From: Nakaseomyces glabratus
Lineage: Eukaryota > Ascomycota > Saccharomycetes > Saccharomycetales > Saccharomycetaceae
Reading direction: 5' to 3'
DNA length: 64,000 bases
Assembly: GCF_010111755.1 (NCBI RefSeq)
Contig: NC_088959.1
Coordinates: 992,001 to 1,056,000 of the forward strand
In this document: in pieces, positions 23,601 to 38,600 of the stretch
Numbering within the stretch: position 1 is the stretch's first letter
How the letters are laid out: the number at the start of each line of letters is the position of its first letter
Made by a program: the position numbers and the translations under genes
Notes under the pieces: model-generated
What the model was told of the DNA's origin: nothing
Seen by the model: only the letters and a program-made list of their open reading frames with translations
Database searches by the model: none

Positions 23601-26600
23601 GTCCGACTGGGTCTCATTCTTCATCACTACAGATGAGAAGGGCGACATCATAACAGGCAGCACGACCATCAACGGCACCCGTGACTACCTTGATGCCGAT
23701 GCTCCCCACAACTCGCTGGCTCCAGCACCTTCCCCAGTGACACACACCATCGACCTGGGCAACGGGGTCACCAACTATGAGGTGGTGTCCTACAGAACCA
23801 CCACGAACGAGTATGGAGGTTACATCACAGTCACAGAGACCGTCACTTTCAAGGCGCCTCCGGTGACTGTGGTGGAGCTGAAGGGCGACGACTATGTTGA
23901 GTCCGACTGGGTCTCATTCTTCATCACTACAGATGAGAAGGGCGACATCATAACAGGCAGCACGACCATCAACGGCACCCGTGACTACCTTGATGCCGAT
24001 GCTCCCCACAACTCGCTGGCTCCAGCACCTTCCCCAGTGACACACACCATCGACCTGGGCAACGGGGTCACCAACTATGAGGTGGTGTCCTACAGAACCA
24101 CCACGAACGAGTATGGAGGTTACATCACAGTCACAGAGACCGTCACTTTCAAGGCGCCTCCGGTGACTGTGGTGGAGCTGAAGGGCGACGACTATGTTGA
24201 GTCCGACTGGGTCTCATTCTTCATCACTACAGATGAGAAGGGCGACATCATAACAGGCAGCACGACCATCAACGGCACCCGTGACTACCTTGATGCCGAT
24301 GCTCCCCACAACTCGCTGGCTCCAGCACCTTCCCCAGTGACACACACCATCGACCTGGGCAACGGGGTCACCAACTATGAGGTGGTGTCCTACAGAACCA
24401 CCACGAACGAGTATGGAGGTTACATCACAGTCACAGAGACCGTCACTTTCAAGGCGCCTCCGGTGACTGTGGTGGAGCTGAAGGGCGACGACTATGTTGA
24501 GTCCGACTGGGTCTCATTCTTCATCACTACAGATGAGAAGGGCGACATCATAACAGGCAGCACGACCATCAACGGCACCCGTGACTACCTTGATGCCGAT
24601 GCTCCCCACAACTCGCTGGCTCCAGCACCTTCCCCAGTGACACACACCATCGACCTGGGCAACGGGGTCACCAACTATGAGGTGGTGTCCTACAGAACCA
24701 CCACGAACGAGTATGGAGGTTACATCACAGTCACAGAGACCGTCACTTTCAAGGCGCCTCCGGTGACTGTGGTGGAGCTGAAGGGCGACGACTATGTTGA
24801 GTCCGACTGGGTCTCATTCTTCATCACTACAGATGAGAAGGGCGACATCATAACAGGCAGCACGACCATCAACGGCACCCGTGACTACCTTGATGCCGAT
24901 GCTCCCCACAACTCGCTGGCTCCAGCACCTTCCCCAGTGACACACACCATCGACCTGGGCAACGGGGTCACCAACTATGAGGTGGTGTCCTACAGAACCA
25001 CCACGAACGAGTATGGAGGTTACATCACAGTCACAGAGACCGTCACTTTCAAGGCGCCTCCGGTGACTGTGGTGGAGCTGAAGGGCGACGACTATGTTGA
25101 GTCCGACTGGGTCTCATTCTTCATCACTACAGATGAGAAGGGCGACATCATAACAGGCAGCACGACCATCAACGGCACCCGTGACTACCTTGATGCCGAT
25201 GCTCCCCACAACTCGCTGGCTCCAGCACCTTCCCCAGTGACACACACCATCGACCTGGGCAACGGGGTCACCAACTATGAGGTGGTGTCCTACAGAACCA
25301 CCACGAACGAGTATGGAGGTTACATCACAGTCACAGAGACCGTCACTTTCAAGGCGCCTCCGGTGACTGTGGTGGAGCTGAAGGGCGACGACTATGTTGA
25401 GTCCGACTGGGTCTCATTCTTCATCACTACAGATGAGAAGGGCGACATCATAACAGGCAGCACGACCATCAACGGCACCCGTGACTACCTTGATGCCGAT
25501 GCTCCCCACAACTCGCTGGCTCCAGCACCTTCCCCAGTGACACACACCATCGACCTGGGCAACGGGGTCACCAACTATGAGGTGGTGTCCTACAGAACCA
25601 CCACGAACGAGTATGGAGGTTACATCACAGTCACAGAGACCGTCACTTTCAAGGCGCCTCCGGTGACTGTGGTGGAGCTGAAGGGCGACGACTATGTTGA
25701 GTCCGACTGGGTCTCATTCTTCATCACTACAGATGAGAAGGGCGACATCATAACAGGCAGCACGACCATCAACGGCACCCGTGACTACCTTGATGCCGAT
25801 GCTCCCCACAACTCGCTGGCTCCAGCACCTTCCCCAGTGACACACACCATCGACCTGGGCAACGGGGTCACCAACTATGAGGTGGTGTCCTACAGAACCA
25901 CCACGAACGAGTATGGAGGTTACATCACAGTCACAGAGACCGTCACTTTCAAGGCGCCTCCGGTGACTGTGGTGGAGCTGAAGGGCGACGACTATGTTGA
26001 GTCCGACTGGGTCTCATTCTTCATCACTACAGATGAGAAGGGCGACATCATAACAGGCAGCACGACCATCAACGGCACCCGTGACTACCTTGATGCCGAT
26101 GCTCCCCACAACTCGCTGGCTCCAGCACCTTCCCCAGTGACACACACCATCGACCTGGGCAACGGGGTCACCAACTATGAGGTGGTGTCCTACAGAACCA
26201 CCACGAACGAGTATGGAGGTTACATCACAGTCACAGAGACCGTCACTTTCAAGGCGCCTCCGGTGACTGTGGTGGAGCTGAAGGGCGACGACTATGTTGA
26301 GTCCGACTGGGTCTCATTCTTCATCACTACAGATGAGAAGGGCGACATCATAACAGGCAGCACGACCATCAACGGCACCCGTGACTACCTTGATGCCGAT
26401 GCTCCCCACAACTCGCTGGCTCCAGCACCTTCCCCAGTGACACACACCATCGACCTGGGCAACGGGGTCACCAACTATGAGGTGGTGTCCTACAGAACCA
26501 CCACGAACGAGTATGGAGGTTACATCACAGTCACAGAGACCGTCACTTTCAAGGCGCCTCCGGTGACTGTGGTGGAGCTGAAGGGCGACGACTATGTTGA

Positions 26601-29600
26601 GTCCGACTGGGTCTCATTCTTCATCACTACAGATGAGAAGGGCGACATCATAACAGGCAGCACGACCATCAACGGCACCCGTGACTACCTTGATGCCGAT
26701 GCTCCCCACAACTCGCTGGCTCCAGCACCTTCCCCAGTGACACACACCATCGACCTGGGCAACGGGGTCACCAACTATGAGGTGGTGTCCTACAGAACCA
26801 CCACGAACGAGTATGGAGGTTACATCACAGTCACAGAGACCGTCACTTTCAAGGCGCCTCCGGTGACTGTGGTGGAGCTGAAGGGCGACGACTATGTTGA
26901 GTCCGACTGGGTCTCATTCTTCATCACTACAGATGAGAAGGGCGACATCATAACAGGCAGCACGACCATCAACGGCACCCGTGACTACCTTGATGCCGAT
27001 GCTCCCCACAACTCGCTGGCTCCAGCACCTTCCCCAGTGACACACACCATCGACCTGGGCAACGGGGTCACCAACTATGAGGTGGTGTCCTACAGAACCA
27101 CCACGAACGAGTATGGAGGTTACATCACAGTCACAGAGACCGTCACTTTCAAGGCGCCTCCGGTGACTGTGGTGGAGCTGAAGGGCGACGACTATGTTGA
27201 GTCCGACTGGGTCTCATTCTTCATCACTACAGATGAGAAGGGCGACATCATAACAGGCAGCACGACCATCAACGGCACCCGTGACTACCTTGATGCCGAT
27301 GCTCCCCACAACTCGCTGGCTCCAGCACCTTCCCCAGTGACACACACCATCGACCTGGGCAACGGGGTCACCAACTATGAGGTGGTGTCCTACAGAACCA
27401 CCACGAACGAGTATGGAGGTTACATCACAGTCACAGAGACCGTCACTTTCAAGGCGCCTCCGGTGACTGTGGTGGAGCTGAAGGGCGACGACTATGTTGA
27501 GTCCGACTGGGTCTCATTCTTCATCACTACAGATGAGAAGGGCGACATCATAACAGGCAGCACGACCATCAACGGCACCCGTGACTACCTTGATGCCGAT
27601 GCTCCCCACAACTCGCTGGCTCCAGCACCTTCCCCAGTGACACACACCATCGACCTGGGCAACGGGGTCACCAACTATGAGGTGGTGTCCTACAGAACCA
27701 CCACGAACGAGTATGGAGGTTACATCACAGTCACAGAGACCGTCACTTTCAAGGCGCCTCCGGTGACTGTGGTGGAGCTGAAGGGCGACGACTATGTTGA
27801 GTCCGACTGGGTCTCATTCTTCATCACTACAGATGAGAAGGGCGACATCATAACAGGCAGCACGACCATCAACGGCACCCGTGACTACCTTGATGCCGAT
27901 GCTCCCACAACTCGCTGGCTCCAGCACCTTCCCAGTGACACACACCATCGACCTGGGCAACGGGGTCACCAACTATGAGGTGGTGTCCTACAGAACCACC
28001 ACGAACGAGTATGGAGGTTACATCACAGTCACAGAGACCGTCACTTTCAAGGCGCCTCCGGTGACTGTGGTGGAGCTGAAGGGCGACGACTATGTTGAGT
28101 CCGACTGGGTCTCATTCTTCATCACTACAGATGAGAAGGGCGACATCATAACAGGCAGCACGACCATCAACGGCACCCGTGACTACCTTGATGCCGATGC
28201 TCCCCACAACTCGCTGGCTCCAGCACCTTCCCCAGTGACACACACCATCGACCTGGGCAACGGGGTCACCAACTATGAGGTGGTGTCCTACAGAACCACC
28301 ACGAACGAGTATGGAGGTTACATCACAGTCACAGAGACCGTCACTTTCAAGGCGCCTCCGGTGACTGTGGTGGAGCTGAAGGGCGACGACTATGTTGAGT
28401 CCGACTGGGTCTCATTCTTCATCACTACAGATGAGAAGGGCGACATCATAACAGGCAGCACGACCATCAACGGCACCCGTGACTACCTTGATGCCGATGC
28501 TCCCCACAACTCGCTGGCTCCAGCACCTTCCCCAGTGACACACACCATCGACCTGGGCAACGGGGTCACCAACTATGAGGTGGTGTCCTACAGAACCACC
28601 ACGAACGAGTATGGAGGTTACATCACAGTCACAGAGACCGTCACTTTCAAGGCGCCTCCGGTGACTGTGGTGGAGCTGAAGGGCGACGACTATGTTGAGT
28701 CCGACTGGGTCTCATTCTTCATCACTACAGATGAGAAGGGCGACATCATAACAGGCAGCACGACCATCAACGGCACCCGTGACTACCTTGATGCCGATGC
28801 TCCCCACAACTCGCTGGCTCCAGCACCTTCCCCAGTGACACACACCATCGACCTGGGCAACGGGGTCACCAACTATGAGGTGGTGTCCTACAGAACCACC
28901 ACGAACGAGTATGGAGGTTACATCACAGTCACAGAGACCGTCACTTTCAAGGCGCCTCCGGTGACTGTGGTGGAGCTGAAGGGCGACGACTATGTTGAGT
29001 CCGACTGGGTCTCATTCTTCATCACTACAGATGAGAAGGGCGACATCATAACAGGCAGCACGACCATCAACGGCACCCGTGACTACCTTGATGCCGATGC
29101 TCCCCACAACTCGCTGGCTCCAGCACCTTCCCCAGTGACACACACCATCGACCTGGGCAACGGGGTCACCAACTATGAGGTGGTGTCCTACAGAACCACC
29201 ACGAACGAGTATGGAGGTTACATCACAGTCACAGAGACCGTCACTTTCAAGGCGCCTCCGGTGACTGTGGTGGAGCTGAAGGGCGACGACTATGTTGAGT
29301 CCGACTGGGTCTCATTCTTCATCACTACAGATGAGAAGGGCGACATCATAACAGGCAGCACGACCATCAACGGCACCCGTGACTACCTTGATGCCGATGC
29401 TCCCCACAACTCGCTGGCTCCAGCACCTTCCCCAGTGACACACACCATCGACCTGGGCAACGGGGTCACCAACTATGAGGTGGTGTCCTACAGAACCACC
29501 ACGAACGAGTATGGAGGTTACATCACAGTCACAGAGACCGTCACTTTCAAGGCGCCTCCGGTGACTGTGGTGGAGCTGAAGGGCGACGACTATGTTGAGT

Positions 29601-32600
29601 CCGACTGGGTCTCATTCTTCATCACTACAGATGAGAAGGGCGACATCATAACAGGCAGCACGACCATCAACGGCACCCGTGACTACCTTGATGCCGATGC
29701 TCCCCACAACTCGCTGGCTCCAGCACCTTCCCCAGTGACACACACCATCGACCTGGGCAACGGGGTCACCAACTATGAGGTGGTGTCCTACAGAACCACC
29801 ACGAACGAGTATGGAGGTTACATCACAGTCACAGAGACCGTCACTTTCAAGGCGCCTCCGGTGACTGTGGTGGAGCTGAAGGGCGACGACTATGTTGAGT
29901 CCGACTGGGTCTCATTCTTCATCACTACAGATGAGAAGGGCGACATCATAACAGGCAGCACGACCATCAACGGCACCCGTGACTACCTTGATGCCGATGC
30001 TCCCCACAACTCGCTGGCTCCAGCACCTTCCCCAGTGACACACACCATCGACCTGGGCAACGGGGTCACCAACTATGAGGTGGTGTCCTACAGAACCACC
30101 ACGAACGAGTATGGAGGTTACATCACAGTCACAGAGACCGTCACTTTCAAGGCGCCTCCGGTGACTGTGGTGGAGCTGAAGGGCGACGACTATGTTGAGT
30201 CCGACTGGGTCTCATTCTTCATCACTACAGATGAGAAGGGCGACATCATAACAGGCAGCACGACCATCAACGGCACCCGTGACTACCTTGATGCCGATGC
30301 TCCCCACAACTCGCTGGCTCCAGCACCTTCCCCAGTGACACACACCATCGACCTGGGCAACGGGGTCACCAACTATGAGGTGGTGTCCTACAGAACCACC
30401 ACGAACGAGTATGGAGGTTACATCACAGTCACAGAGACCGTCACTTTCAAGGCGCCTCCGGTGACTGTGGTGGAGCTGAAGGGCGACGACTATGTTGAGT
30501 CCGACTGGGTCTCATTCTTCATCACTACAGATGAGAAGGGCGACATCATAACAGGCAGCACGACCATCAACGGCACCCGTGACTACCTTGATGCCGATGC
30601 TCCCCACAACTCGCTGGCTCCAGCACCTTCCCCAGTGACACACACCATCGACCTGGCAACGGGGTCACCAACTATGAGGTGGTGTCCTACAGAACCACCA
30701 CGAACGAGTATGGAGGTTACATCACAGTCACAGAGACCGTCACTTTCAAGGCGCCTCCGGTGACTGTGGTGGAGCTGAAGGGCGACGACTATGTTGAGTC
30801 CGACTGGGTCTCATTCTTCATCACTACAGATGAGAAGGGCGACATCATAACAGGCAGCACGACCATCAACGGCACCCGTGACTACCTTGATGCCGATGCT
30901 CCCCACAACTCGCTGGCTCCAGCACCTTCCCCAGTGACACACACCATCGACCTGGGCAACGGGGTCACCAACTATGAGGTGGTGTCCTACAGAACCACCA
31001 CGAACGAGTATGGAGGTTACATCACAGTCACAGAGACCGTCACTTTCAAGGCGCCTCCGGTGACTGTGGTGGAGCTGAAGGGCGACGACTATGTTGAGTC
31101 CGACTGGGTCTCATTCTTCATCACTACAGATGAGAAGGGCGACATCATAACAGGCAGCACGACCATCAACGGCACCCGTGACTACCTTGATGCCGATGCT
31201 CCCCACAACTCGCTGGCTCCAGCACCTTCCCCAGTGACACACACCATCGACCTGGGCAACGGGGTCACCAACTATGAGGTGGTGTCCTACAGAACCACCA
31301 CGAACGAGTATGGAGGTTACATCACAGTCACAGAGACCGTCACTTTCAAGGCGCCTCCGGTGACTGTGGTGGAGCTGAAGGGCGACGACTATGTTGAGTC
31401 CGACTGGGTCTCATTCTTCATCACTACAGATGAGAAGGGCGACATCATAACAGGCAGCACGACCATCAACGGCACCCGTGACTACCTTGATGCCGATGCT
31501 CCCCACAACTCGCTGGCTCCAGCACCTTCCCCAGTGACACACACCATCGACCTGGGCAACGGGGTCACCAACTATGAGGTGGTGTCCTACAGAACCACCA
31601 CGAACGAGTATGGAGGTTACATCACAGTCACAGAGACCGTCACTTTCAAGGCGCCTCCGGTGACTGTGGTGGAGCTGAAGGGCGACGACTATGTTGAGTC
31701 CGACTGGGTCTCATTCTTCATCACTACAGATGAGAAGGGCGACATCATAACAGGCAGCACGACCATCAACGGCACCCGTGACTACCTTGATGCCGATGCT
31801 CCCCACAACTCGCTGGCTCCAGCACCTTCCCCAGTGACACACACCATCGACCTGGGCAACGGGGTCACCAACTATGAGGTGGTGTCCTACAGAACCACCA
31901 CGAACGAGTATGGAGGTTACATCACAGTCACAGAGACCGTCACTTTCAAGGCGCCTCCGGTGACTGTGGTGGAGCTGAAGGGCGACGACTATGTTGAGTC
32001 CGACTGGGTCTCATTCTTCATCACTACAGATGAGAAGGGCGACATCATAACAGGCAGCACGACCATCAACGGCACCCGTGACTACCTTGATGCCGATGCT
32101 CCCCACAACTCGCTGGCTCCAGCACCTTCCCCAGTGACACACACCATCGACCTGGCAACGGGGTCACCAACTATGAGGTGGTGTCCTACAGAACCACCAC
32201 GAACGAGTATGGAGGTTACATCACAGTCACAGAGACCGTCACTTTCAAGGCGCCTCCGGTGACTGTGGTGGAGCTGAAGGGCGACGACTATGTTGAGTCC
32301 GACTGGGTCTCATTCTTCATCACTACAGATGAGAAGGGCGACATCATAACAGGCAGCACGACCATCAACGGCACCCGTGACTACCTTGATGCCGATGCTC
32401 CCCACAACTCGCTGGCTCCAGCACCTTCCCCAGTGACACACACCATCGACCTGGGCAACGGGGTCACCAACTATGAGGTGGTGTCCTACAGAACCACCAC
32501 GAACGAGTATGGAGGTTACATCACAGTCACAGAGACCGTCACTTTCAAGGCGCCTCCGGTGACTGTGGTGGAGCTGAAGGGCGACGACTATGTTGAGTCC

Positions 32601-35600
32601 GACTGGGTCTCATTCTTCATCACTACAGATGAGAAGGGCGACATCATAACAGGCAGCACGACCATCAACGGCACCCGTGACTACCTTGATGCCGATGCTC
32701 CCCACAACTCGCTGGCTCCAGCACCTTCCCCAGTGACACACACCATCGACCTGGGCAACGGGGTCACCAACTATGAGGTGGTGTCCTACAGAACCACCAC
32801 GAACGAGTATGGAGGTTACATCACAGTCACAGAGACCGTCACTTTCAAGGCGCCTCCGGTGACTGTGGTGGAGCTGAAGGCGACGACTATGTTGAGTCCG
32901 ACTGGGTCTCATTCTTCATCACTACAGATGAGAAGGGCGACATCATAACAGGCAGCACGACCATCAACGGCACCCGTGACTACCTTGATGCCGATGCTCC
33001 CCACAACTCGCTGGCTCCAGCACCTTCCCCAGTGACACACACCATCGACCTGGGCAACGGGGTCACCAACTATGAGGTGGTGTCCTACAGAACCACCACG
33101 AACGAGTATGGAGGTTACATCACAGTCACAGAGACCGTCACTTTCAAGGCGCCTCCGGTGACTGTGGTGGAGCTGAAGGGCGACGACTATGTTGAGTCCG
33201 ACTGGGTCTCATTCTTCATCACTACAGATGAGAAGGGCGACATCATAACAGGCAGCACGACCATCAACGGCACCCGTGACTACCTTGATGCCGATGCTCC
33301 CCACAACTCGCTGGCTCCAGCACCTTCCCCAGTGACACACACCATCGACCTGGGCAACGGGGTCACCAACTATGAGGTGGTGTCCTACAGAACCACCACG
33401 AACGAGTATGGAGGTTACATCACAGTCACAGAGACCGTCACTTTCAAGGCGCCTCCGGTGACTGTGGTGGAGCTGAAGGGCGACGACTATGTTGAGTCCG
33501 ACTGGGTCTCATTCTTCATCACTACAGATGAGAAGGGCGACATCATAACAGGCAGCACGACCATCAACGGCACCCGTGACTACCTTGATGCCGATGCTCC
33601 CCACAACTCGCTGGCTCCAGCACCTTCCCCAGTGACACACACCATCGACCTGGGCAACGGGGTCACCAACTATGAGGTGGTGTCCTACAGAACCACCACG
33701 AACGAGTATGGAGGTTACATCACAGTCACAGAGACCGTCACTTTCAAGGCGCCTCCGGTGACTGTGGTGGAGCTGAAGGGCGACGACTATGTTGAGTCCG
33801 ACTGGGTCTCATTCTTCATCACTACAGATGAGAAGGGCGACATCATAACAGGCAGCACGACCATCAACGGCACCCGTGACTACCTTGATGCCGATGCTCC
33901 CCACAACTCGCTGGCTCCAGCACCTTCCCCAGTGACACACACCATCGACCTGGGCAACGGGGTCACCAACTATGAGGTGGTGTCCTACAGAACCACCACG
34001 AACGAGTATGGAGGTTACATCACAGTCACAGAGACCGTCACTTTCAAGGCGCCTCCGGTGACTGTGGTGGAGCTGAAGGGCGACGACTATGTTGAGTCCG
34101 ACTGGGTCTCATTCTTCATCACTACAGATGAGAAGGGCGACATCATAACAGGCAGCACGACCATCAACGGCACCCGTGACTACCTTGATGCCGATGCTCC
34201 CCACAACTCGCTGGCTCCAGCACCTTCCCCAGTGACACACACCATCGACCTGGGCAACGGGGTCACCAACTATGAGGTGGTGTCCTACAGAACCACCACG
34301 AACGAGTATGGAGGTTACATCACAGTCACAGAGACCGTCACTTTCAAGGCGCCTCCGGTGACTGTGGTGGAGCTGAAGGGCGACGACTATGTTGAGTCCG
34401 ACTGGGTCTCATTCTTCATCACTACAGATGAGAAGGGCGACATCATAACAGGCAGCACGACCATCAACGGCACCCGTGACTACCTTGATGCCGATGCTCC
34501 CCACAACTCGCTGGCTCCAGCACCTTCCCCAGTGACACACACCATCGACCTGGGCAACGGGTCACCAACTATGAGGTGGTGTCCTACAGAACCACCACGA
34601 ACGAGTATGGAGGTTACATCACAGTCACAGAGACCGTCACTTTCAAGGCGCCTCCGGTGACTGTGGTGGAGCTGAAGGGCGACGACTATGTTGAGTCCGA
34701 CTGGGTCTCATTCTTCATCACTACAGATGAGAAGGGCGACATCATAACAGGCAGCACGACCATCAACGGCACCCGTGACTACCTTGATGCCGATGCTCCC
34801 CACAACTCGCTGGCTCCAGCACCTTCCCCAGTGACACACACCATCGACCTGGGCAACGGGGTCACCAACTATGAGGTGGTGTCCTACAGAACCACCACGA
34901 ACGAGTATGGAGGTTACATCACAGTCACAGAGACCGTCACTTTCAAGGCGCCTCCGGTGACTGTGGTGGAGCTGAAGGGCGACGACTATGTTGAGTCCGA
35001 CTGGGTCTCATTCTTCATCACTACAGATGAGAAGGGCGACATCATAACAGGCAGCACGACCATCAACGGCACCCGTGACTACCTTGATGCCGATGCTCCC
35101 CACAACTCGCTGGCTCCAGCACCTTCCCCAGTGACACACACCATCGACCTGGGCAACGGGGTCACCAACTATGAGGTGGTGTCCTACAGAACCACCACGA
35201 ACGAGTATGGAGGTTACATCACAGTCACAGAGACCGTCACTTTCAAGGCGCCTCCGGTGACTGTGGTGGAGCTGAAGGGCGACGACTATGTTGAGTCCGA
35301 CTGGGTCTCATTCTTCATCACTACAGATGAGAAGGGCGACATCATAACAGGCAGCACGACCATCAACGGCACCCGTGACTACCTTGATGCCGATGCTCCC
35401 CACAACTCGCTGGCTCCAGCACCTTCCCCAGTGACACACACCATCGACCTGGGCAACGGGGTCACCAACTATGAGGTGGTGTCCTACAGAACCACCACGA
35501 ACGAGTATGGAGGTTACATCACAGTCACAGAGACCGTCACTTTCAAGGCGCCTCCGGTGACTGTGGTGGAGCTGAAGGGCGACGACTATGTTGAGTCCGA

Positions 35601-38600
35601 CTGGGTCTCATTCTTCATCACTACAGATGAGAAGGGCGACATCATAACAGGCAGCACGACCATCAACGGCACCCGTGACTACCTTGATGCCGATGCTCCC
35701 CACAACTCGCTGGCTCCAGCACCTTCCCCAGTGACACACACCATCGACCTGGGCAACGGGGTCACCAACTATGAGGTGGTGTCCTACAGAACCACCACGA
35801 ACGAGTATGGAGGTTACATCACAGTCACAGAGACCGTCACTTTCAAGGCGCCTCCGGTGACTGTGGTGGAGCTGAAGGGCGACGACTATGTTGAGTCCGA
35901 CTGGGTCTCATTCTTCATCACTACAGATGAGAAGGGCGACATCATAACAGGCAGCACGACCATCAACGGCACCCGTGACTACCTTGATGCCGATGCTCCC
36001 CACAACTCGCTGGCTCCAGCACCTTCCCCAGTGACACACACCATCGACCTGGGCAACGGGGTCACCAACTATGAGGTGGTGTCCTACAGAACCACCACGA
36101 ACGAGTATGGAGGTTACATCACAGTCACAGAGACCGTCACTTTCAAGGCGCCTCCGGTGACTGTGGTGGAGCTGAAGGGCGACGACTATGTTGAGTCCGA
36201 CTGGGTCTCATTCTTCATCACTACAGATGAGAAGGGCGACATCATAACAGGCAGCACGACCATCAACGGCACCCGTGACTACCTTGATGCCGATGCTCCC
36301 CACAACTCGCTGGCTCCAGCACCTTCCCCAGTGACACACACCATCGACCTGGGCAACGGGGTCACCAACTATGAGGTGGTGTCCTACAGAACCACCACGA
36401 ACGAGTATGGAGGTTACATCACAGTCACAGAGACCGTCACTTTCAAGGCGCCTCCGGTGACTGTGGTGGAGCTGAAGGGCGACGACTATGTTGAGTCCGA
36501 CTGGGTCTCATTCTTCATCACTACAGATGAGAAGGGCGACATCATAACAGGCAGCACGACCATCAACGGCACCCGTGACTACCTTGATGCCGATGCTCCC
36601 CACAACTCGCTGGCTCCAGCACCTTCCCCAGTGACACACACCATCGACCTGGGCAACGGGGTCACCAACTATGAGGTGGTGTCCTACAGAACCACCACGA
36701 ACGAGTATGGAGGTTACATCACAGTCACAGAGACCGTCACTTTCAAGGCGCCTCCGGTGACTGTGGTGGAGCTGAAGGGCGACGACTATGTTGAGTCCGA
36801 CTGGGTCTCATTCTTCATCACTACAGATGAGAAGGGCGACATCATAACAGGCAGCACGACCATCAACGGCACCCGTGACTACCTTGATGCCGATGCTCCC
36901 CACAACTCGCTGGCTCCAGCACCTTCCCCAGTGACACACACCATCGACCTGGGCAACGGGGTCACCAACTATGAGGTGGTGTCCTACAGAACCACCACGA
37001 ACGAGTATGGAGGTTACATCACAGTCACAGAGACCGTCACTTTCAAGGCGCCTCCGGTGACTGTGGTGGAGCTGAAGGGCGACGACTATGTTGAGTCCGA
37101 CTGGGTCTCATTCTTCATCACTACAGATGAGAAGGGCGACATCATAACAGGCAGCACGACCATCAACGGCACCCGTGACTACCTTGATGCCGATGCTCCC
37201 CACAACTCGCTGGCTCCAGCACCTTCCCCAGTGACACACACCATCGACCTGGGCAACGGGGTCACCAACTATGAGGTGGTGTCCTACAGAACCACCACGA
37301 ACGAGTATGGAGGTTACATCACAGTCACAGAGACCGTCACTTTCAAGGCGCCTCCGGTGACTGTGGTGGAGCTGAAGGGCGACGACTATGTTGAGTCCGA
37401 CTGGGTCTCATTCTTCATCACTACAGATGAGAAGGGCGACATCATAACAGGCAGCACGACCATCAACGGCACCCGTGACTACCTTGATGCCGATGCTCCC
37501 CACAACTCGCTGGCTCCAGCACCTTCCCCAGTGACACACACCATCGACCTGGGCAACGGGGTCACCAACTATGAGGTGGTGTCCTACAGAACCACCACGA
37601 ACGAGTATGGAGGTTACATCACAGTCACAGAGACCGTCACTTTCAAGGCGCCTCCGGTGACTGTGGTGGAGCTGAAGGGCGACGACTATGTTGAGTCCGA
37701 CTGGGTCTCATTCTTCATCACTACAGATGAGAAGGGCGACATCATAACAGGCAGCACGACCATCAACGGCACCCGTGACTACCTTGATGCCGATGCTCCC
37801 CACAACTCGCTGGCTCCAGCACCTTCCCCAGTGACACACACCATCGACCTGGGCAACGGGGTCACCAACTATGAGGTGGTGTCCTACAGAACCACCACGA
37901 ACGAGTATGGAGGTTACATCACAGTCACAGAGACCGTCACTTTCAAGGCGCCTCCGGTGACTGTGGTGGAGCTGAAGGGCGACGACTATGTTGAGTCCGA
38001 CTGGGTCTCATTCTTCATCACTACAGATGAGAAGGGCGACATCATAACAGGCAGCACGACCATCAACGGCACCCGTGACTACCTTGATGCCGATGCTCCC
38101 CACAACTCGCTGGCTCCAGCACCTTCCCCAGTGACACACACCATCGACCTGGGCAACGGGGTCACCAACTATGAGGTGGTGTCCTACAGAACCACCACGA
38201 ACGAGTATGGAGGTTACATCACAGTCACAGAGACCGTCACTTTCAAGGCGCCTCCGGTGACTGTGGTGGAGCTGAAGGGCGACGACTATGTTGAGTCCGA
38301 CTGGGTCTCATTCTTCATCACTACAGATGAGAAGGGCGACATCATAACAGGCAGCACGACCATCAACGGCACCCGTGACTACCTTGATGCCGATGCTCCC
38401 CACAACTCGCTGGCTCCAGCACCTTCCCCAGTGACACACACCATCGACCTGGGCAACGGGGTCACCAACTATGAGGTGGTGTCCTACAGAACCACCACGA
38501 ACGAGTATGGAGGTTACATCACAGTCACAGAGACCGTCACTTTCAAGGCGCCTCCGGTGACTGTGGTGGAGCTGAAGGGCGACGACTATGTTGAGTCCGA

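Noticed and set aside
27881..34660. Separate genes at 27881-30763, 30679-32262, 32178-32948 and 33032-34660
   Set aside because: They are frame-shifted pieces of the adhesin C array, starting at internal Met codons after one-base losses. None has its own promoter, signal peptide or anchor.
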